DNA of 64,000 bases. It comes from Biscogniauxia marginata (lineage: Eukaryota; Ascomycota; Sordariomycetes; Xylariales; Xylariaceae). Shown piece after piece: positions 34,367 through 47,458 of the stretch (within the stretch, counting starts at the first letter, position 1; every line of letters starts with the position of its first letter). Location: the NCBI GenBank assembly GCA_022695795.1, contig MU404058.1, forward strand, positions 124,001 through 188,000. Reading direction: 5' to 3'. The notes under the pieces are model-generated. The model was not told the origin of the DNA and did not search any database. It saw nothing but the letters and a program-made list of their open reading frames with translations. The position numbers and the translations under genes are program-made.

Positions 34367-36438
34367 CTAGCGATGACCATTCATGATAGGCGGTCGCTCG
34401 GGTCCGTACGCTCCGGGTACTGGCAGCACCTCCTCCTCCGTATCGTCGTCGAACTCGCCTTCGCTGATTTCCTCGTCTCCTTCGTCGTCGTAATCATATT
34501 CGCTAGGCTCGTCACCGTCCTCTAGCTCCCCTTCCTCGTCTCCTTCGGTTCCCTCCGCGTAGCAGCTCTCGACCGTGCCCTGCATCCCCTGAGGTATGCC
34601 GCGGCCTTGCTGCTGCATCTGGTTGATGATGCTAGTAAGCTTGTCGTTCTTCTTCTTGACGTCGTCGAGGTCCTTGATGTGTTTATTCCTCTCCTCGGCC
34701 ATCTTGAATATGTTCTGGTTCAGTGCCCCCTCCTTGCGCTTGAAGTTCTCGTTCTCCTTTTCGAGCTTCTTAGTCTTTTTGGACATGTCCTCCATCTCCT
34801 TGCGAAAAGTCAGGAACAGGTCGTTGCTGTTGTTGAGCGTGTCCTCGACCTCCTCGTCTGTTAATGGTTGTGCTCGGTGTTGTCGGGAGGGACACAGGGA
34901 GCATACCTGCTTAAACTTCTCAACGTAGACATTGAGCTGGTTCCGCAGTTCCGTTTCCGTCTTGGTGAAGGTGAGTACTTGGCTGTTTAGCTGGCGCGCA
35001 CGGCTGGCCTCGGCCTCTGCCGCCTTCTTCTGCTGTTCGTAGCGGGCCATGTTCCACTGCACCTCGATCTCTTTGGTACGCATGGCCGAGTGGAAGTGGA
35101 GCTCGCGCAATTCGTACTGATCGATGAGGGACTTAAAGCGGGCCTTGAACCTATAGAGAATCGTGTGAGTAGAGGCGCCGGTGGGGTAGCATCGCGGAGT
35201 AGGCATACAATTCTTCGGCCTTCATGTAGACGATCTGTTTGCGGGGATTGTCCTTCTCTTCCTGGTAGCCTTCTAACGTCTCGAGCACCTTTTTAAACCG
35301 CTCGTCCGAGGAAGTTTTTAACCGATCGTGAGTATCGTTGAGCGCACGATGCTCATTCTACACGCCACACTTGATCAGCTCGGGCTTCTGATGCACATAA
35401 CCTAGGTGATAATACCTTCAGTTTGTTGTTCTCCTTTTGCAACTCCCGACAGAGCTTCTCTAGCTTCTCCTTGAGGCCGATTTGCTTGCTCAGATCAGTG
35501 CGGCTCGAGTCCTTTTCCTTTTGCAGCTGGTCGGCACGTTTCTTATTTTTCAGGTTCTCGCGCTCTAAGCGCTTCAGGTTTGCGAAGAGCTCCGAGGACC
35601 GTTTGGTCAGGAGATCGATCTTGTCCATGTCGTTCATCTTGTTCATCTGGTGATTCAATTCCCGATTCGCTTTGCGGACCTCTCGATCTAGCGCGCGGAA
35701 AATCCTGTCAGCATATGTCCACCAGAGTCACGCAAGCCAATTTTTACACAGCCGGAACCAGGGTTCAATAGCACAAGCCTGTCGCAAGACACGATAATCA
35801 GCCGGGGAGATGTGGCCGTAACTATCGCAGATGCCAGCGTTATGCATCGAATAGTACCACTACTGTGCCAATCCCATACAGACCCAGGATTCATATATAT
35901 CGTACGTACGGGTTGGGCGGACGAAGAGTTATCAGGGTCAAATGGAAAGTTCCAATGACTCGTATGCGCCACAGTCACTCTAAATGCCCTCAAGGTCCCG
36001 CGATCCCGCAATTCCGTATTTTCCCAGAACTTTCGAGTAGGCATATTGTCGGCCGGGTAGGTTTGCATATAAGCCGGTAATGCAACGCTTCGGCAGGCCA
36101 CAACGGTTCAGATCCAGCAAAACGAAAATCATGCACCTACCAATCTCAGCCTCCTGCTCCCTCTCAGCGGCCGTATCGACCTCAAGCTGGGAAATCCGAG
36201 CGGCAACAAGCTTCGAGGCCTCGCTAGAATCGAGTGCCTTTTTGCCCTTTCCTTTCTTTGAATTGGAGGCCATGGCGGGCGACGGAGTAGGAGCAGGCCG
36301 CGGATCATGCGTGGGAACATGATGGCCATTGGTGAAGGGCTGGTCGTCGTGCGCGTGTGCCGAGTGGCCATTCGTAGTCGGGACGGAGGAGAGAGGGGCA
36401 GGCGTTGCGGAGGCTACACGATGGTTCGTAGTCGCCAT
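34367..36438 (-). CDS. Taxilin-family coiled-coil protein
   Basis: Five exons (36438-36137, 35704-35416, 35357-35209, 35150-34907, about 34855-34367) give about 490 aa. Taxilins are long coiled-coil proteins linked in animals to syntaxin binding and vesicle traffic; the fungal role is little known. Residues 1-80 are a Ser/Pro/His-rich disordered head, followed by almost continuous coiled coil (ELNHQMNKMNDMDKIDLL, LFLTFRKEMEDMSKKTKKLE, the taxilin signature region). The end is a very acidic tail (EEGELEDGDEPSEYDYDDEG). Intron 1 is 432 bp, far longer than its neighbours. The last acceptor is ambiguous by a few codons. Confidence 0.8.
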
Positions 36439-37718
36439 GATTGACTAGGCATGGAAGGCCGGCCTTGGAGACGGGAGGCAAGATCGAAGACAACAAGCCG
36501 GACGTCGCGGGGTGGCAAGCAGAAGAGGTCACTGGCGATGTTTACCTGCCGGGATTAATTGTACGCATTCGGGTAATGGTGGGATTAGCACTGCTTTATA
36601 TTGGGCTTCGGAGTCTCGTCGTCGCGGGTCCAGGCGGCCTATCGTGTCTGATATGGCTTGTGAGGGGGTGGTTGCGGGTTATTGAGGGTGTCTCGGGGTA
36701 AGTGGTGTTGAAGCTGTGTCACGATGGTGAAGAAGTTTCGTAGTTTGCGAAGGCGCGGCGTTTTAGGGCCGGTTTACTTAATCACACAGGATGGGTGGGC
36801 TAGGTTAGGTTAGTGAGCAGAGGCTGGGATCGGGGGGGGCGTGTGCATGCACTGGGATGCCGCTATGAGAAACTTTGTTCGGCTTAAACAGCGCCTGAAC
36901 CGCCTGAACCTCCCTCGCGGATCCCGGAGAGACGGGTTGTGCGGTGGGGCCCATCCATCATTTTGCATTTTGTATGACGCTATTCATTTACTTGCACTTA
37001 AAGAGAGTGTCGTGCAAGTAAGTGGTTGCAGATTTGGAATACCTAAATCCTACCTACCTACAGTAACTAACTTAGGTACATGTACCTCTTCTTATCGTCA
37101 TCCAGTAACGGGTGAGGAAGAGTAATAATAACAGTAAAAGTTGAATCGAGTATATAACAATTTCGACCCGAAGGAAACTTCCCTTTACTTTGAGGGCCAA
37201 CAGGGATCGCCTATGAAAGATCAAATGATAGAATACATCCTCAATGCCTTAGGTGCCTATTTAAGTTATCTAACAACGAATTGTGTTTGATGCATACCCA
37301 ACTGGTTGATACGGCTCGAGTATGCAGCTGACAATGCAATAAAATAATATTAAACCCCGCTTACAGGGATCCACACTCATCCCCGATAGGTAGATACTTG
37401 CTAACCCCGATTTCTTGAAAAGGCTTGAGTCTGATTGGCTGGGACTGCAGACATGCGTCATCCAATCCTAATTCGTTCTCCGGTGATTTTTTTTCCTACT
37501 CTTCCTTTTTGCGCATCGGAAGAATTTCCAGAGCCTGTGTACACAACAGAGCTGGAGCCTCTGCATACACCACCCTAGCTCAACATGCCGCATTGTTTCA
37601 GTTGATATCGACCTCTTTTCTTCTATCATTACTTCCGATTCAGTATAAATACTTTTTAAAGTACTCTTTCCGTGTTGTATGCTTACTAGACTAAGATCCA
37701 AACTCCCGTCGCGAAGAC
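36439..37718. promoter_or_regulatory. Divergent promoter region of the taxilin and CYM1 genes
   Basis: 1.28 kb separates the two start codons. There are pyrimidine-rich tracts just before CYM1 (37485-37510, 37612-37630) and TAGG/CCTA-rich stretches. No gene is supported. Confidence 0.5.
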
Positions 37719-40700
37719 ATGCTGCGCAACGCCGTCAAGGGTGCGGCCAAGAAAGCTGTCACAGAGCTTTCCCAATATCCGAAGCCGGGCGAGAAAGTTC
37801 ATGGCTTCACTTTGCTAAGAACAAAGCACGTGCCTGAGCTCGAACTGACTGCCCTACACCTGCAACACGACAAGACCGGCGCCGACTATCTGCACATAGC
37901 GCGAGACGATAGCAACAATGTCTTCTCTATCGGCTTCAAGACGAACCCGCCCGATGACACGGGTGTCCCCCATATTCTTGAGCACACCACCCTCTGTGGT
38001 AGCCAGAAGTATCCTATTCGGGATCCCTTCTTCAAAATGCTTCCTCGCACCTTGTCCAACTTCATGAACGCCTTCACCGCTTCCGACCATACCTACTATC
38101 CCTTCGCTACGACGAATGCTCAGGACTTCCAGAACCTCATGTCCGTCTATCTCGATGCCACCCTACATCCCTTGCTCAAGGAGACCGACTTCACCCAAGA
38201 AGGCTGGCGCATCGGTCCAGAGAATCCCCAAGTTGCCGCGGTAGACGGAGAAGCAAAGCCTGAGGACAGCAAGCTGGTATTTAAAGGCGTTGTCTACAAC
38301 GAGATGAAGGGTCAGATGTCAGATGCCGGATACATCTTCTATATCCGCTTCCAAGATCATATATTCCCATCTATCAACAACTCCGGTGGTGACCCACAGA
38401 AGATCACCGACTTGACCTACGACCAACTCCGGAAATTCCATGCCGAACACTACCATCCCAGCAATGCGAAGTTGATGACTTACGGGGACATGCCGCTGGC
38501 TGATCATTTGAAAGCAATAGATGCGCAGATGGCGGCATTCGAGAAGATCCAAGCAGATCTTGAACATAAACAACCGATAGATCTTAGCGATGGCCCACGA
38601 AGTGTTACAGTCTTTGGTCCTGTGGATCCTCTGGCAGATCCAGACAAGCAGTATAAAACCTCGGTCTCATGGATAACTGGTGATACCCACAATGTTTTAG
38701 AGTCGTTCTCCATAGCACTACTTTCCTCGTTGTTAATGGACGGGTATGGATCACCCTTGTATAAGGGCTTGGTTGAGAGCGGGCTTGGGACAGACTTCAG
38801 TCCAAACGCCGGATATGATGGATCGGCAGCCACCGGTATCTTCTCCGTCGGGCTTACGGGAGTTGGAGAGTCGAATGTTGAGAAGATCAAAGGCGAGGTG
38901 CAAAAAATACTTCGTGATGTCCGGGAGAAAGGCTTTGAAAAAGCCAAGATCGACGGCTACCTTCATCAGCTCGAGCTAGGTTTAAAGCACAAGACGGCGA
39001 ACTTTGGAGTTTCTGTGCTACACCGTCTGAAGGGGAAATGGTTCTCGGGTACTGATCCATTCGACTCTCTAGCATGGAACGATACCGTCTCTGCGTTCGA
39101 GTCCAGACTTGCTGAAGGAGGTTACCTAGAAGGTCTCATGGACAAATACCTTCTTAACGACAATACACTCACTTTCACCATGGCTCCTTCGGAAACATTC
39201 GGTGCGGAGCTAGCCAAGGAAGAAGAGGAGAGGCTAGCGACCAAGATCACTGAGGCCGCCCGGGAGGCAGGGAGCACAGAAGAAGCCCGCAAGTTCTTCG
39301 AAAAGCGGGAGCTTGATCTACTTGTCGAGCAAGGTAAGTCCAATACTGAAGACCTTAGCTGTCTTCCCTCTGTCCACGTGAGGGACATCCCAAGGGAGAA
39401 GGAACCGGTCGTTTTGCGAGATGAGGTTGCCCACGGCACCAAGATTCAATGGCACGAAGCGCCTACCAATGGTCTTACATATTTCCGCGCTATCAATACT
39501 CTAGAAAATCTTCCCGATGAACTCCGAGTTCTAATTCCCTTGTTCACCGACTCTATTATGCGTCTGGGGACAAAAGACATGACAATGGAGCAGCTGGAAG
39601 ATTTGATCAAGCTTAAGACTGGTGGTGTCTCCGTCGGTTATATGTCGACACCGTCGCCCACGGATTTCCATCAAGCTTCCGAGGGTCTAGTACTGAGGGG
39701 AATGGCGCTTGATCGCAATGTGCCGCATATGTTTGAACTGCTCCGAAAACTTATCATAGAGACAAACTTTGATAGTCCAGAGGCAGCTCTCCGAATCAGG
39801 CAACTACTTGAAGCATCGGCTGACGGTGTCGTGAACGACATCGCCTCTTCCGGGCACGCCTACGCTCGAAGATATGCCGAGTCTAGCTTAACTCGTGATG
39901 GCTATCTTACTGAACAGGTCAGTGGGTTGTCGCAGGTGAAGCTTATAACTTCATTAGCTGGTCGCCCGGAGTCGGACCGATATGAGGATATCATCGAGAA
40001 GCTCAAGCAGATTCAGAAAATTGCCTTAGCCGGAACCAACATTCGGACAGCTCTAACATGTGGTCCGGACAGCGCACAAGCAAACTTGTCAGCTCTGTCA
40101 CAATTCATGGCCTCTCGTCCTAACGAACCCATCTCCTTCCCAACTCCGACGAAGAAACTCTTCACGCGAGACATCAAAGCTTTCTTCCCGCTACCTTACC
40201 AAGTTTACTACGGCTCCCTGGCACTCCCAACCGCCTCCTACACATCTCCCCATGGCGCACCACTCCAGATCTTGGCTCAGCTCCTAACACACAAGCATCT
40301 GCATCATGAGATTCGTGAGAAAGGTGGTGCATATGGAGGTGGAGCTTATATGAAAGGCCTTGAAGGATTATTCGGCTTCTATTCATACCGTGATCCAAAC
40401 CCACAGAATACCCTGGCCATAATGAGAAATGCCGGCCGGTGGGCTCTTGATAAACAATGGTCCGATCAAGACATTGAGGAAGCGAAGATATCCGTCTTCC
40501 AGAGCGTTGATGCACCCAAGTCTGTCAACACTGAGGGTATGCACAGGTTCATTTCCGGTATTACCAACGAGATGCAACAAAAGCGGCGCGAGCAGCTTCT
40601 AGACGTGACTAAGGATCAAGTCCGGGAAGTAGCTCAGAAGTACATCGTCGAAGCCCTCAAGAAAGAAGAGGAACGAGTCGTTTTCCTTGGTAAGAAACAA

Positions 40701-40760
40701 GACTGGGTTGACAACTCCTGGAAGATCAACGAAATAAATGTAGGCGGCGCTGAGCAGTGA
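37719..40760 (+). CDS. CYM1: Mitochondrial presequence protease Cym1 (M16C)
   Basis: A single 1013-codon exon starts [17 protein letters not shown], a basic amphipathic mitochondrial presequence. The enzyme degrades cleaved presequence peptides in the matrix. The inverted zinc motif HxxEH is at 85-89 (HILEH) within [20 protein letters not shown], and the downstream acidic ligand lies in [11 protein letters not shown]. The two halves expected for M16C, including the C-terminal [18 protein letters not shown] block, are present with no internal stop. Length matches fungal family members. UGUANAUA-like sites lie just after the stop. Confidence 0.95.
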   Translation: MLRNAVKGAAKKAVTELSQYPKPGEKVHGFTLLRTKHVPELELTALHLQHDKTGADYLHIARDDSNNVFSIGFKTNPPDDTGVPHILEHTTLCGSQKYPIRDPFFKMLPRTLSNFMNAFTASDHTYYPFATTNAQDFQNLMSVYLDATLHPLLKETDFTQEGWRIGPENPQVAAVDGEAKPEDSKLVFKGVVYNEMKGQMSDAGYIFYIRFQDHIFPSINNSGGDPQKITDLTYDQLRKFHAEHYHPSNAKLMTYGDMPLADHLKAIDAQMAAFEKIQADLEHKQPIDLSDGPRSVTVFGPVDPLADPDKQYKTSVSWITGDTHNVLESFSIALLSSLLMDGYGSPLYKGLVESGLGTDFSPNAGYDGSAATGIFSVGLTGVGESNVEKIKGEVQKILRDVREKGFEKAKIDGYLHQLELGLKHKTANFGVSVLHRLKGKWFSGTDPFDSLAWNDTVSAFESRLAEGGYLEGLMDKYLLNDNTLTFTMAPSETFGAELAKEEEERLATKITEAAREAGSTEEARKFFEKRELDLLVEQGKSNTEDLSCLPSVHVRDIPREKEPVVLRDEVAHGTKIQWHEAPTNGLTYFRAINTLENLPDELRVLIPLFTDSIMRLGTKDMTMEQLEDLIKLKTGGVSVGYMSTPSPTDFHQASEGLVLRGMALDRNVPHMFELLRKLIIETNFDSPEAALRIRQLLEASADGVVNDIASSGHAYARRYAESSLTRDGYLTEQVSGLSQVKLITSLAGRPESDRYEDIIEKLKQIQKIALAGTNIRTALTCGPDSAQANLSALSQFMASRPNEPISFPTPTKKLFTRDIKAFFPLPYQVYYGSLALPTASYTSPHGAPLQILAQLLTHKHLHHEIREKGGAYGGGAYMKGLEGLFGFYSYRDPNPQNTLAIMRNAGRWALDKQWSDQDIEEAKISVFQSVDAPKSVNTEGMHRFISGITNEMQQKRREQLLDVTKDQVREVAQKYIVEALKKEEERVVFLGKKQDWVDNSWKINEINVGGAEQ

Positions 40761-43700
40761 TTGCCCAGCGATAGTAGACTAATCCTATGTATATTTATTT
40801 GTACATCATTGTACATATACTCACCTCCAACTATTTAGACAAAGTGTATACAATACTTGTATCTCTAGAGTCGTCTCGCCCTATTCAAAACGCGCAACTT
40901 GGATCGCTTTCAAGAGGTTTACTTTTGGGCAACCAACCCCGGCCAGCCAGCCAGCCGCAGATATAAGCGTTCAGATACGATACGTCTTCTTGCTCTGCAT
41001 CCTCTCACGAGGATTGCAATACTATAGCATGGAGACCACAGCAAAACGCGAGAGTAAACTCTTCAAAAAGGCATGGGTCCGTTGGTCGTCTCTCGCAAGA
41101 GTAGCGGTCTCGGAACCGGTCTTCGCTCGTTCTTTCAGACTCGGATTCCTCAGCTTTGGAACTCCGGACTATCGAACAGAGTACATACATTTTCATCTGC
41201 CCATCTACGCCTTTCACCCTAGGAAGACCGTTACCTGAAAACACTCATATCATTCTCGGGGCCGAGACTCTGGCCAGGGCATAAAATGGCTTGTGGTTAT
41301 AAGAGAGATCATGTCTGAAATGTTGCTCAAGTATGTGTTACTTCTCATATCTCCGGGCTTAGTCAACCATCCTTCCTACCTGCACTAGTGACAAGACCGC
41401 TATCATAACAGCACCTATCCCTTCTTGTGTGCTGGCTATAAACCATGTTCCAGGGTGTCAGATAGCATCGTAGTTAGTTTACACCTAAATCCATACTCCT
41501 AGTAACTTGTCATCACGGTTAACCTCGTGGCGATGGATCTAGGTCTTTGTCGTGGCACCAACAATAAAGATTGTATATACCTATATCCCCCCTCTGATAA
41601 AGCTAAATGTCAGCTATTTGAGCTACGGCAGCACATACTGTGATGATATTGAACTGTACCCATTTTGAGTCCAACCAGGGGTGTGATACATATCGAATAA
41701 GCCATATCCAGATATGATACCGCAACGGCTCGGTCAGCAGACAGGTTTAACTGATACGAGAAGGAATGCCAACAAAGAAGAGCTGACTTTCAATGGTCCA
41801 GCCTGCGCGGGCTAGTCCTGAGAATGTAAACACGTACGCAATATAACGTTTCTAGATCACGACCCTCCTTCTTTGGCAGCATCGAGTAAGCAGAATAATA
41901 TTATACTGATACTCCAGGAGATACATCGATTTCGATAGGCGCGAATTAGATCTCGGCTTGTCATTCAGAGAGGGCTTAGCTCAAAAACAGAACCTGGGAA
42001 ATAAATAATAATTCAACAGCTCTAGACTATGATCATTATTTTCTAAAATCTCCGGGTTTACCATTCTAAGATGTCTCTAAGACATAAGTGATTATTTTAG
42101 GTTAATGTCATATAGATTAGGCTTTGGCGATGTTTACTGAAATTGTTGTAAACGAACCTGATACCATATCGATGGATGGAGTAAAGATATTTATATCAGC
42201 CATGACGGTTACTATTCGTCATGATATTACTTCGTTGCCATACTACAACAGATATGTCTCATAAAAACTAGACAGGATCTGACCAAGGGTAAATAGCCAT
42301 ATGGCTCATCTATCTAACAGCCACAGGTAACCACCCTCTCAACTTGAGGTCGCCAGGATGATTCGTCTAGGTTTCACGATAATCCCTCAGTATAGAGCTT
42401 CGTGACACCTATAAATTGAGCTCAGCTACCCTAGAACTACGGGCAGCATCGATGTTGCGAATGATTAAGACGTGAAGTGTTAAAATAGTTAACAATCTAG
42501 GGACTCGCCTCAACTGTCTCCAAAGTGTATATAGCTTCTCATGCTCCGGGGATATATGACTGAAAATCTACAAACATGGCAAATCCTATTATTGGCTCTA
42601 TTGGCACGCTTAACCTTTGCGATAAGACCGTATTTATTTTCTCCAAGAGCGACATAGTATCTATTTTAGATCCATGTATATGCACTTTTCCACGCCAGTT
42701 ATGTTCCGCGATAAAAAAAATGCTAGCGACTTAGGAGAGTAGTTTGCATCATTGCCAACGCTGACTGGAATACCGAGCCAAAGTTGGTTCCTGTTAGGGT
42801 TCATCTGGCTAGAGCTTCACCTCCTCACTTTTGATGTAAATAATAGTTATTAGCACTTAGAAAGCTTCTTGGTTTCGCGATAGCTATATAGTATATGATA
42901 GCTGACCAGTCCCATGTTTCGCAGATCAAGAATCTAATATACATATCACCCTTCGAAGTATTAGTCCATCTATCACTTACCAACACACGCATACCAGATC
43001 GTAGGCCTAAAGGAGGACTACCAAGCGAGACCCCTCTGACCTGTCGCCTCCAGACGTAATATTTGGCACACACTTTTGATACTCCATTAATAACATGGAT
43101 CAAACTCACAACTATGGTTTATCATTATCTATCCCTTCTCTTGTTTCGTCTAAGAGCTACAAATAACGAGATAATAGACATGTAAGCATCGATAGTCCGA
43201 GTCGCGACTTGCTATCCGGTAGGGATCTTAAATTGCTAGGTGATCTTGACCTCTAGAAGAGAATTCTCGAGGCGCTAAGTGTGATGTTAGAGGGTAAGAC
43301 GGCGATTCTTTCATATGTACATATATAGTGATAGGTTGGCGTATATGGTAGCGCTTAGCTAGATGAGTACTTGTATTATGCTGTTCGGGGTATTTCGTGG
43401 TGAAACTTTAGTCGGGCTCGATCGCGAATAAATATCAGCTGGACGGGGTAGGGAACCAGGGGTCGGGAACCAAAAAAGGCAAGTGAGAAAAGGGGGAGAG
43501 GAAACGGTCTGGGTGGTTTCGCTTTTAATGAACCTGCTTAGATGAAACCGAATCTTGATGATATGCCATTGATTGACTTTTGAACATTGCTAGTTTTCAT
43601 CGCTATCATAAGTAGGTACCTATGTGGTTGAACGATTTCTATCCTAACTTCACGTACGCTTCAAAGCATGAGCGCTCTCGCATAATTAGTTGCTTACATT

Positions 43701-44335
43701 GCGTATACATTCATATACGCCACCACCCTCCGGCAAATTCGCAACAGCACCTGCCCCCAGACCCTAAGGGAAGTTTGTACGGATATACCAAAACTCGACA
43801 GACGTTCTGAATCTGCCCGCGGTCCTCGCTCTATCAAACAACAGATTAAGCATCCCGAACAGAGATATCGAGTGCTAGTCCATTCTGATCTGGCCAACAG
43901 CCCTAAATCCGAAATGTTAATGTGCTCAAGGAAACCTTGACGAGCCCGTATCACTTTGGCATCTTCACTCATGTCACTTGGCGTGACCATGTCTATTTGA
44001 TATGTAGCGCTTGCCAGAAACGCTAGTTTTTACCGTACAACAAGGAGATCGTCCTGTCATGTGTTATGTGTCGTGTAATATGACGATCGTTTCCCTCGGG
44101 ACACGAAGGAATTGGGAGGCTAGAGAATGGGTGGACGAAGCTATTCGCCAAAACCAAAGTTAGGTTCATCATCATAAAATGGTGCATACGGACTTGGTGT
44201 ATCGCCAACGTAGTAGGTAGTGTTCAACCAACGAAATGGATCCGACGCTGACTAGGTTGCAATGCCGTGATTTTACGGCCTAGAAACGAGCGGCCTAAAA
44301 TTAAGTGATTTAAATCTTGCAGGATGGGGTGGAAA
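40761..44335. other. Long intergenic region, no gene recognised
   Basis: 3.6 kb with only short frames (for example 82 codons at 40990-41238 and 94 at 42825-43109), none with recognisable motifs. Composition is moderately AT-rich, not RIP-like. The first 60 bp carry TGTATATT (40788), TGTACATC (40800) and TGTACATA (40810), probably in the CYM1 3' UTR. A noncoding RNA or species-specific gene cannot be ruled out. Confidence 0.5.
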
Positions 44336-45163
44336 TCAGCAGGCCTGCAGGGCATATACTGCAGAATCGTCCCCTTCTGCATACTCTTCTGCTTCCTGTT
44401 GAAATTCCTGGGCATCTCGGAATTCTTCATATTCCCCTGTATCCCCGGTTTCCTCAGTGCTTTCCGTGTTGCCGGAAACGCCGAGCGCCGTGTTAATATC
44501 TGGTAGATCTTCATCACTGTCACTGTCATCGGAATCATCGGTTTCGGAGTCCGAGCCATCGCTGATGTCCATTGCGACCGGCTCGGAGGTAGTTCCTTGA
44601 GATGGGTCTGCGTGCGTAGAAGCGGCACCCGTGGCCTCAGGGCCACCCTCTCGTGATACAACTCCCGGTGAGAAGGCACGGTATGGGGTTGAACCGCCCA
44701 TCAACTCAATTCGGGGACTCTTGGCTTTTTCGAGAATATCCGGAGGGAGATATTTCTCTTTCCTACGCCACCAACGGGCTATGGTTGAGCAGGGTATCTT
44801 CCAGAAAGCCTCGGCCTCCAGATATGTCGGGGGTCTGTATAAAACGGCAAAGCTATTGTTGATCTGCTTCAACTCGGCTTGCTCCTGGACTGTCATTCGG
44901 GCTTGGCCAATCTTCATGCGCGTGGCAACATAGGGTTCGCCAAACTCGGTGCGCCGGGGCTCGGAGACAAGATGGCATACGAGCCAGGTAAGGACTTCGA
45001 TCTTGCGCTTCCTGGGGCAGTGATGCGTGTGGCGCAATATAGGTTTCGGAGGGGGGACTCGAAGGTCGCATCTCTTCCGTCGTGTTCCGGGGAACGGTTT
45101 TGGTCCTCGCTTGCCGGTCGTCTTGATGGATGCCGGAGGATATTTGGAACCTCGAGGTGGCAT
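44336..45163 (-). CDS. Acidic protein with a helix-turn-helix-like segment, unknown
   Basis: A single exon of 275 aa starts MPPRGSKYPPASIKTTGKRG. The head is strongly basic and Pro-rich (residues 1-55, KRGPKPFPGTRRKRCDLRV). Residues about 115-140 read TYLEAEAFWKIPCSTIARWW, which resembles the helix-turn-helix of CENP-B/pogo-like or psq DNA-binding domains (helix, I-P-x-S-T turn, R-W-W recognition end). From about 200 the protein is Asp/Ser/Glu-rich, possibly an activation region. A nuclear DNA-binding role is plausible; it could be a domesticated transposase N-terminus. No transposase catalytic domain is present. Confidence 0.55.
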   Translation of the reverse strand: MPPRGSKYPPASIKTTGKRGPKPFPGTRRKRCDLRVPPPKPILRHTHHCPRKRKIEVLTWLVCHLVSEPRRTEFGEPYVATRMKIGQARMTVQEQAELKQINNSFAVLYRPPTYLEAEAFWKIPCSTIARWWRRKEKYLPPDILEKAKSPRIELMGGSTPYRAFSPGVVSREGGPEATGAASTHADPSQGTTSEPVAMDISDGSDSETDDSDDSDSDEDLPDINTALGVSGNTESTEETGDTGEYEEFRDAQEFQQEAEEYAEGDDSAVYALQAC

Positions 45164-47458
45164 TACGTCGGTGCGAAGACAGATTATCGATGCCGCCTAG
45201 GACATTTGATTTGATAGCTGCGTTGATAGTATTTCGAGATGGCGGCGTTCGCGTGATGTCAAGGACGTCGGCGGATGGATGCTAACGGGTGGGTAGCCAA
45301 AAGCTGGGCCAATTAGATAACAACGGCCCGAGCGTCCAAGCAGCCCCACTCCGGCAGGCCGGTCTAGCCAGGAACTGCATCGTTGTGTAGCCCGACTATG
45401 AAAGGTTACCTGACTGCTGGTAACCTTAGAGTAGGGTACAGTTGGTAAGGTACATGTAGGTACGGAGTACATAAGGTAGGTAGGTATATATATAGTTTAC
45501 ATGTCTCCCTACGTAACCTTAGGTATTGGCACTCCCTTACCTCTATTGGCAGATATCACCACGCATGTTGCTACCATTTCGTACAAGTTGCCAATTAGAT
45601 GTTTCTCCGTCCACGGGCCACTACACTCCATAGTAACACCCATACCTCTTTTTACCTTACGGAGGTAAAGTAGGCTGAGGAAGGTTACTTTTATGTAAGT
45701 ATATTTGTCCTTGTTCTCATAACTGTCAGCTGCGTAAAGAGGCAAGTGTTTTTGTGATATCTTTGCTTATGCCCGGAACATGTTGTGTATGAAGTAGTAC
45801 AGGTCTTGATATTAATCTATAAAAATTGATTAACCATACTTCGTTTTGTGTCGCTATCTCATCTCATCTCGAATCAAGCTTTCTTGTCTTTCTTGTCATT
45901 CTTGTCCGACCTGTCTTGATGGTGTTTTAATAAACGTGTCGTGTCATCCATCCTACGTTAGCAATTTCATAATGCGGCTAAAGGATCGGTTTGCCCAGTC
46001 TTCTAGAAAAGCGTCTCCAACTTCCTCATGGCATCTGACTGGTTGAACAAGTCGTTAGGTCGTATTCGATAGCCGTCCGGTGCTACCAAGGCCAAAGTGG
46101 CATTTCGAGGCTGCATATAATTTATGCAAAAGACCTTGCTCCTCGGATTGTTCGTACATAGCAAAGATAGGCACGGCAAATCATACAGACGAGTCGAGGA
46201 CTTGGACAGCGGTGTGTGTGATACACAAGTTCTCGAACCGACGATAGAAAGTGCCTACCTAGGACATACTGGTCCGAGAGGAGCACAGCTGTCGCAGTTC
46301 CACAAGACGACAACAGGCTAATCTCGACCTACCATGATCCAAACTTTGGAGATATTGGGGATGCGTCGTCAGGTAGGCTGAGTTGTGTTAACTGGAATCG
46401 AGTATCAGCTTGCCTGCAAGTTTTATGCCGTGGCCTACGCAGATAACACGGTTGACATTAGATGATATAAATAGATGGGGCATGCCCGTCATCGGAAGTA
46501 CTACGTTCTAAGCTCCAAATGCGACATAAAACCCCTCAGAGCACATGAAAATGCAGGAAACTGGATGGTGGACCAAATTCGAGGCATGTAGAAGTTGCGG
46601 TCAGAAATGCAGTACACTATTTTACGTTTACTTGTACATAATAAGTACCTTTAACAACTACCCAGAGGAACAACAAGGACCCCGGGCCCTACAGTTAAAT
46701 GGTGTCAATAATCTGCCAGTTGTCATCATGTGATATAAACTAGAGATGTATGTGACTAGGTGCCATGTACCTTGGATGGGACACGGATCTGGAGTTGAAG
46801 ACGGGTGGAGAAGAGGTGAGGCGAGGCTGCCTTATTATTAAAGTGTTGCTAACCTAAACCTAATAGGTTAAACTGGAAAAGTTGGAGCAGGAACAGGAAT
46901 CGCACTAGTCATGGAGAGAAAATGGAGACTTGGAGAAGTCGAATCAGCGAATCAGACCGTGTAAGTGGTGGGCATCGTTCCTGCTATCGTTCACAATCCA
47001 ACTTTTTCCTTTCCCCTGCAGCCCCGGTCGATCACTGTTACGGTCGCAGTTGTTCGGTCTACCATCCTAGAGAGAGAAGGTTACACGACAGCAGATTGGA
47101 CGGTACCTGATACTACACATGTTCACCAATGCACAACTAGGTACAGGTACATGTACCTAACATACAGAGTGAGGTCTGGTACCCGTTTTGGTAAGTCGAA
47201 TTGCAGGTAAATGTACATGTGTAGGTACATATATACATAGTAGGACTCAACTGTGCCGGTTTGCAAAGTCTCTGTCGCCGCTTGAAGCAAGTGGTGTAAT
47301 ACCTTACCTCATGCAACTCTATAATGACATATATCGTGGGTGTGGTTGGTAAGGTTACATAGGTACCTAGGTAGATGTACTTTTCATTTCACCAGGCTGT
47401 ACGTCATTAGCTAGGTAGGCAAAGGGAGAGTGACTCCCGGATGACCTCGATCACATGT
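45164..47458. other. Intergenic, no gene recognised
   Basis: 2.3 kb with many TAGGTAGGTA and GTACATGTACCT-type short repeats (45450-45500, 47130-47235, 47355-47380). Small frames on both strands have no domain support. Confidence 0.5.

Noticed and set aside
42825..43109. 94-codon minus-strand frame in the long intergenic region
   Set aside because: No motif, no splice partners and no family resemblance.
44224..44679. 151-codon minus-strand frame
   Set aside because: Overlaps the helix-turn-helix gene in another phase, has no motif, and its composition is that of a shadow.
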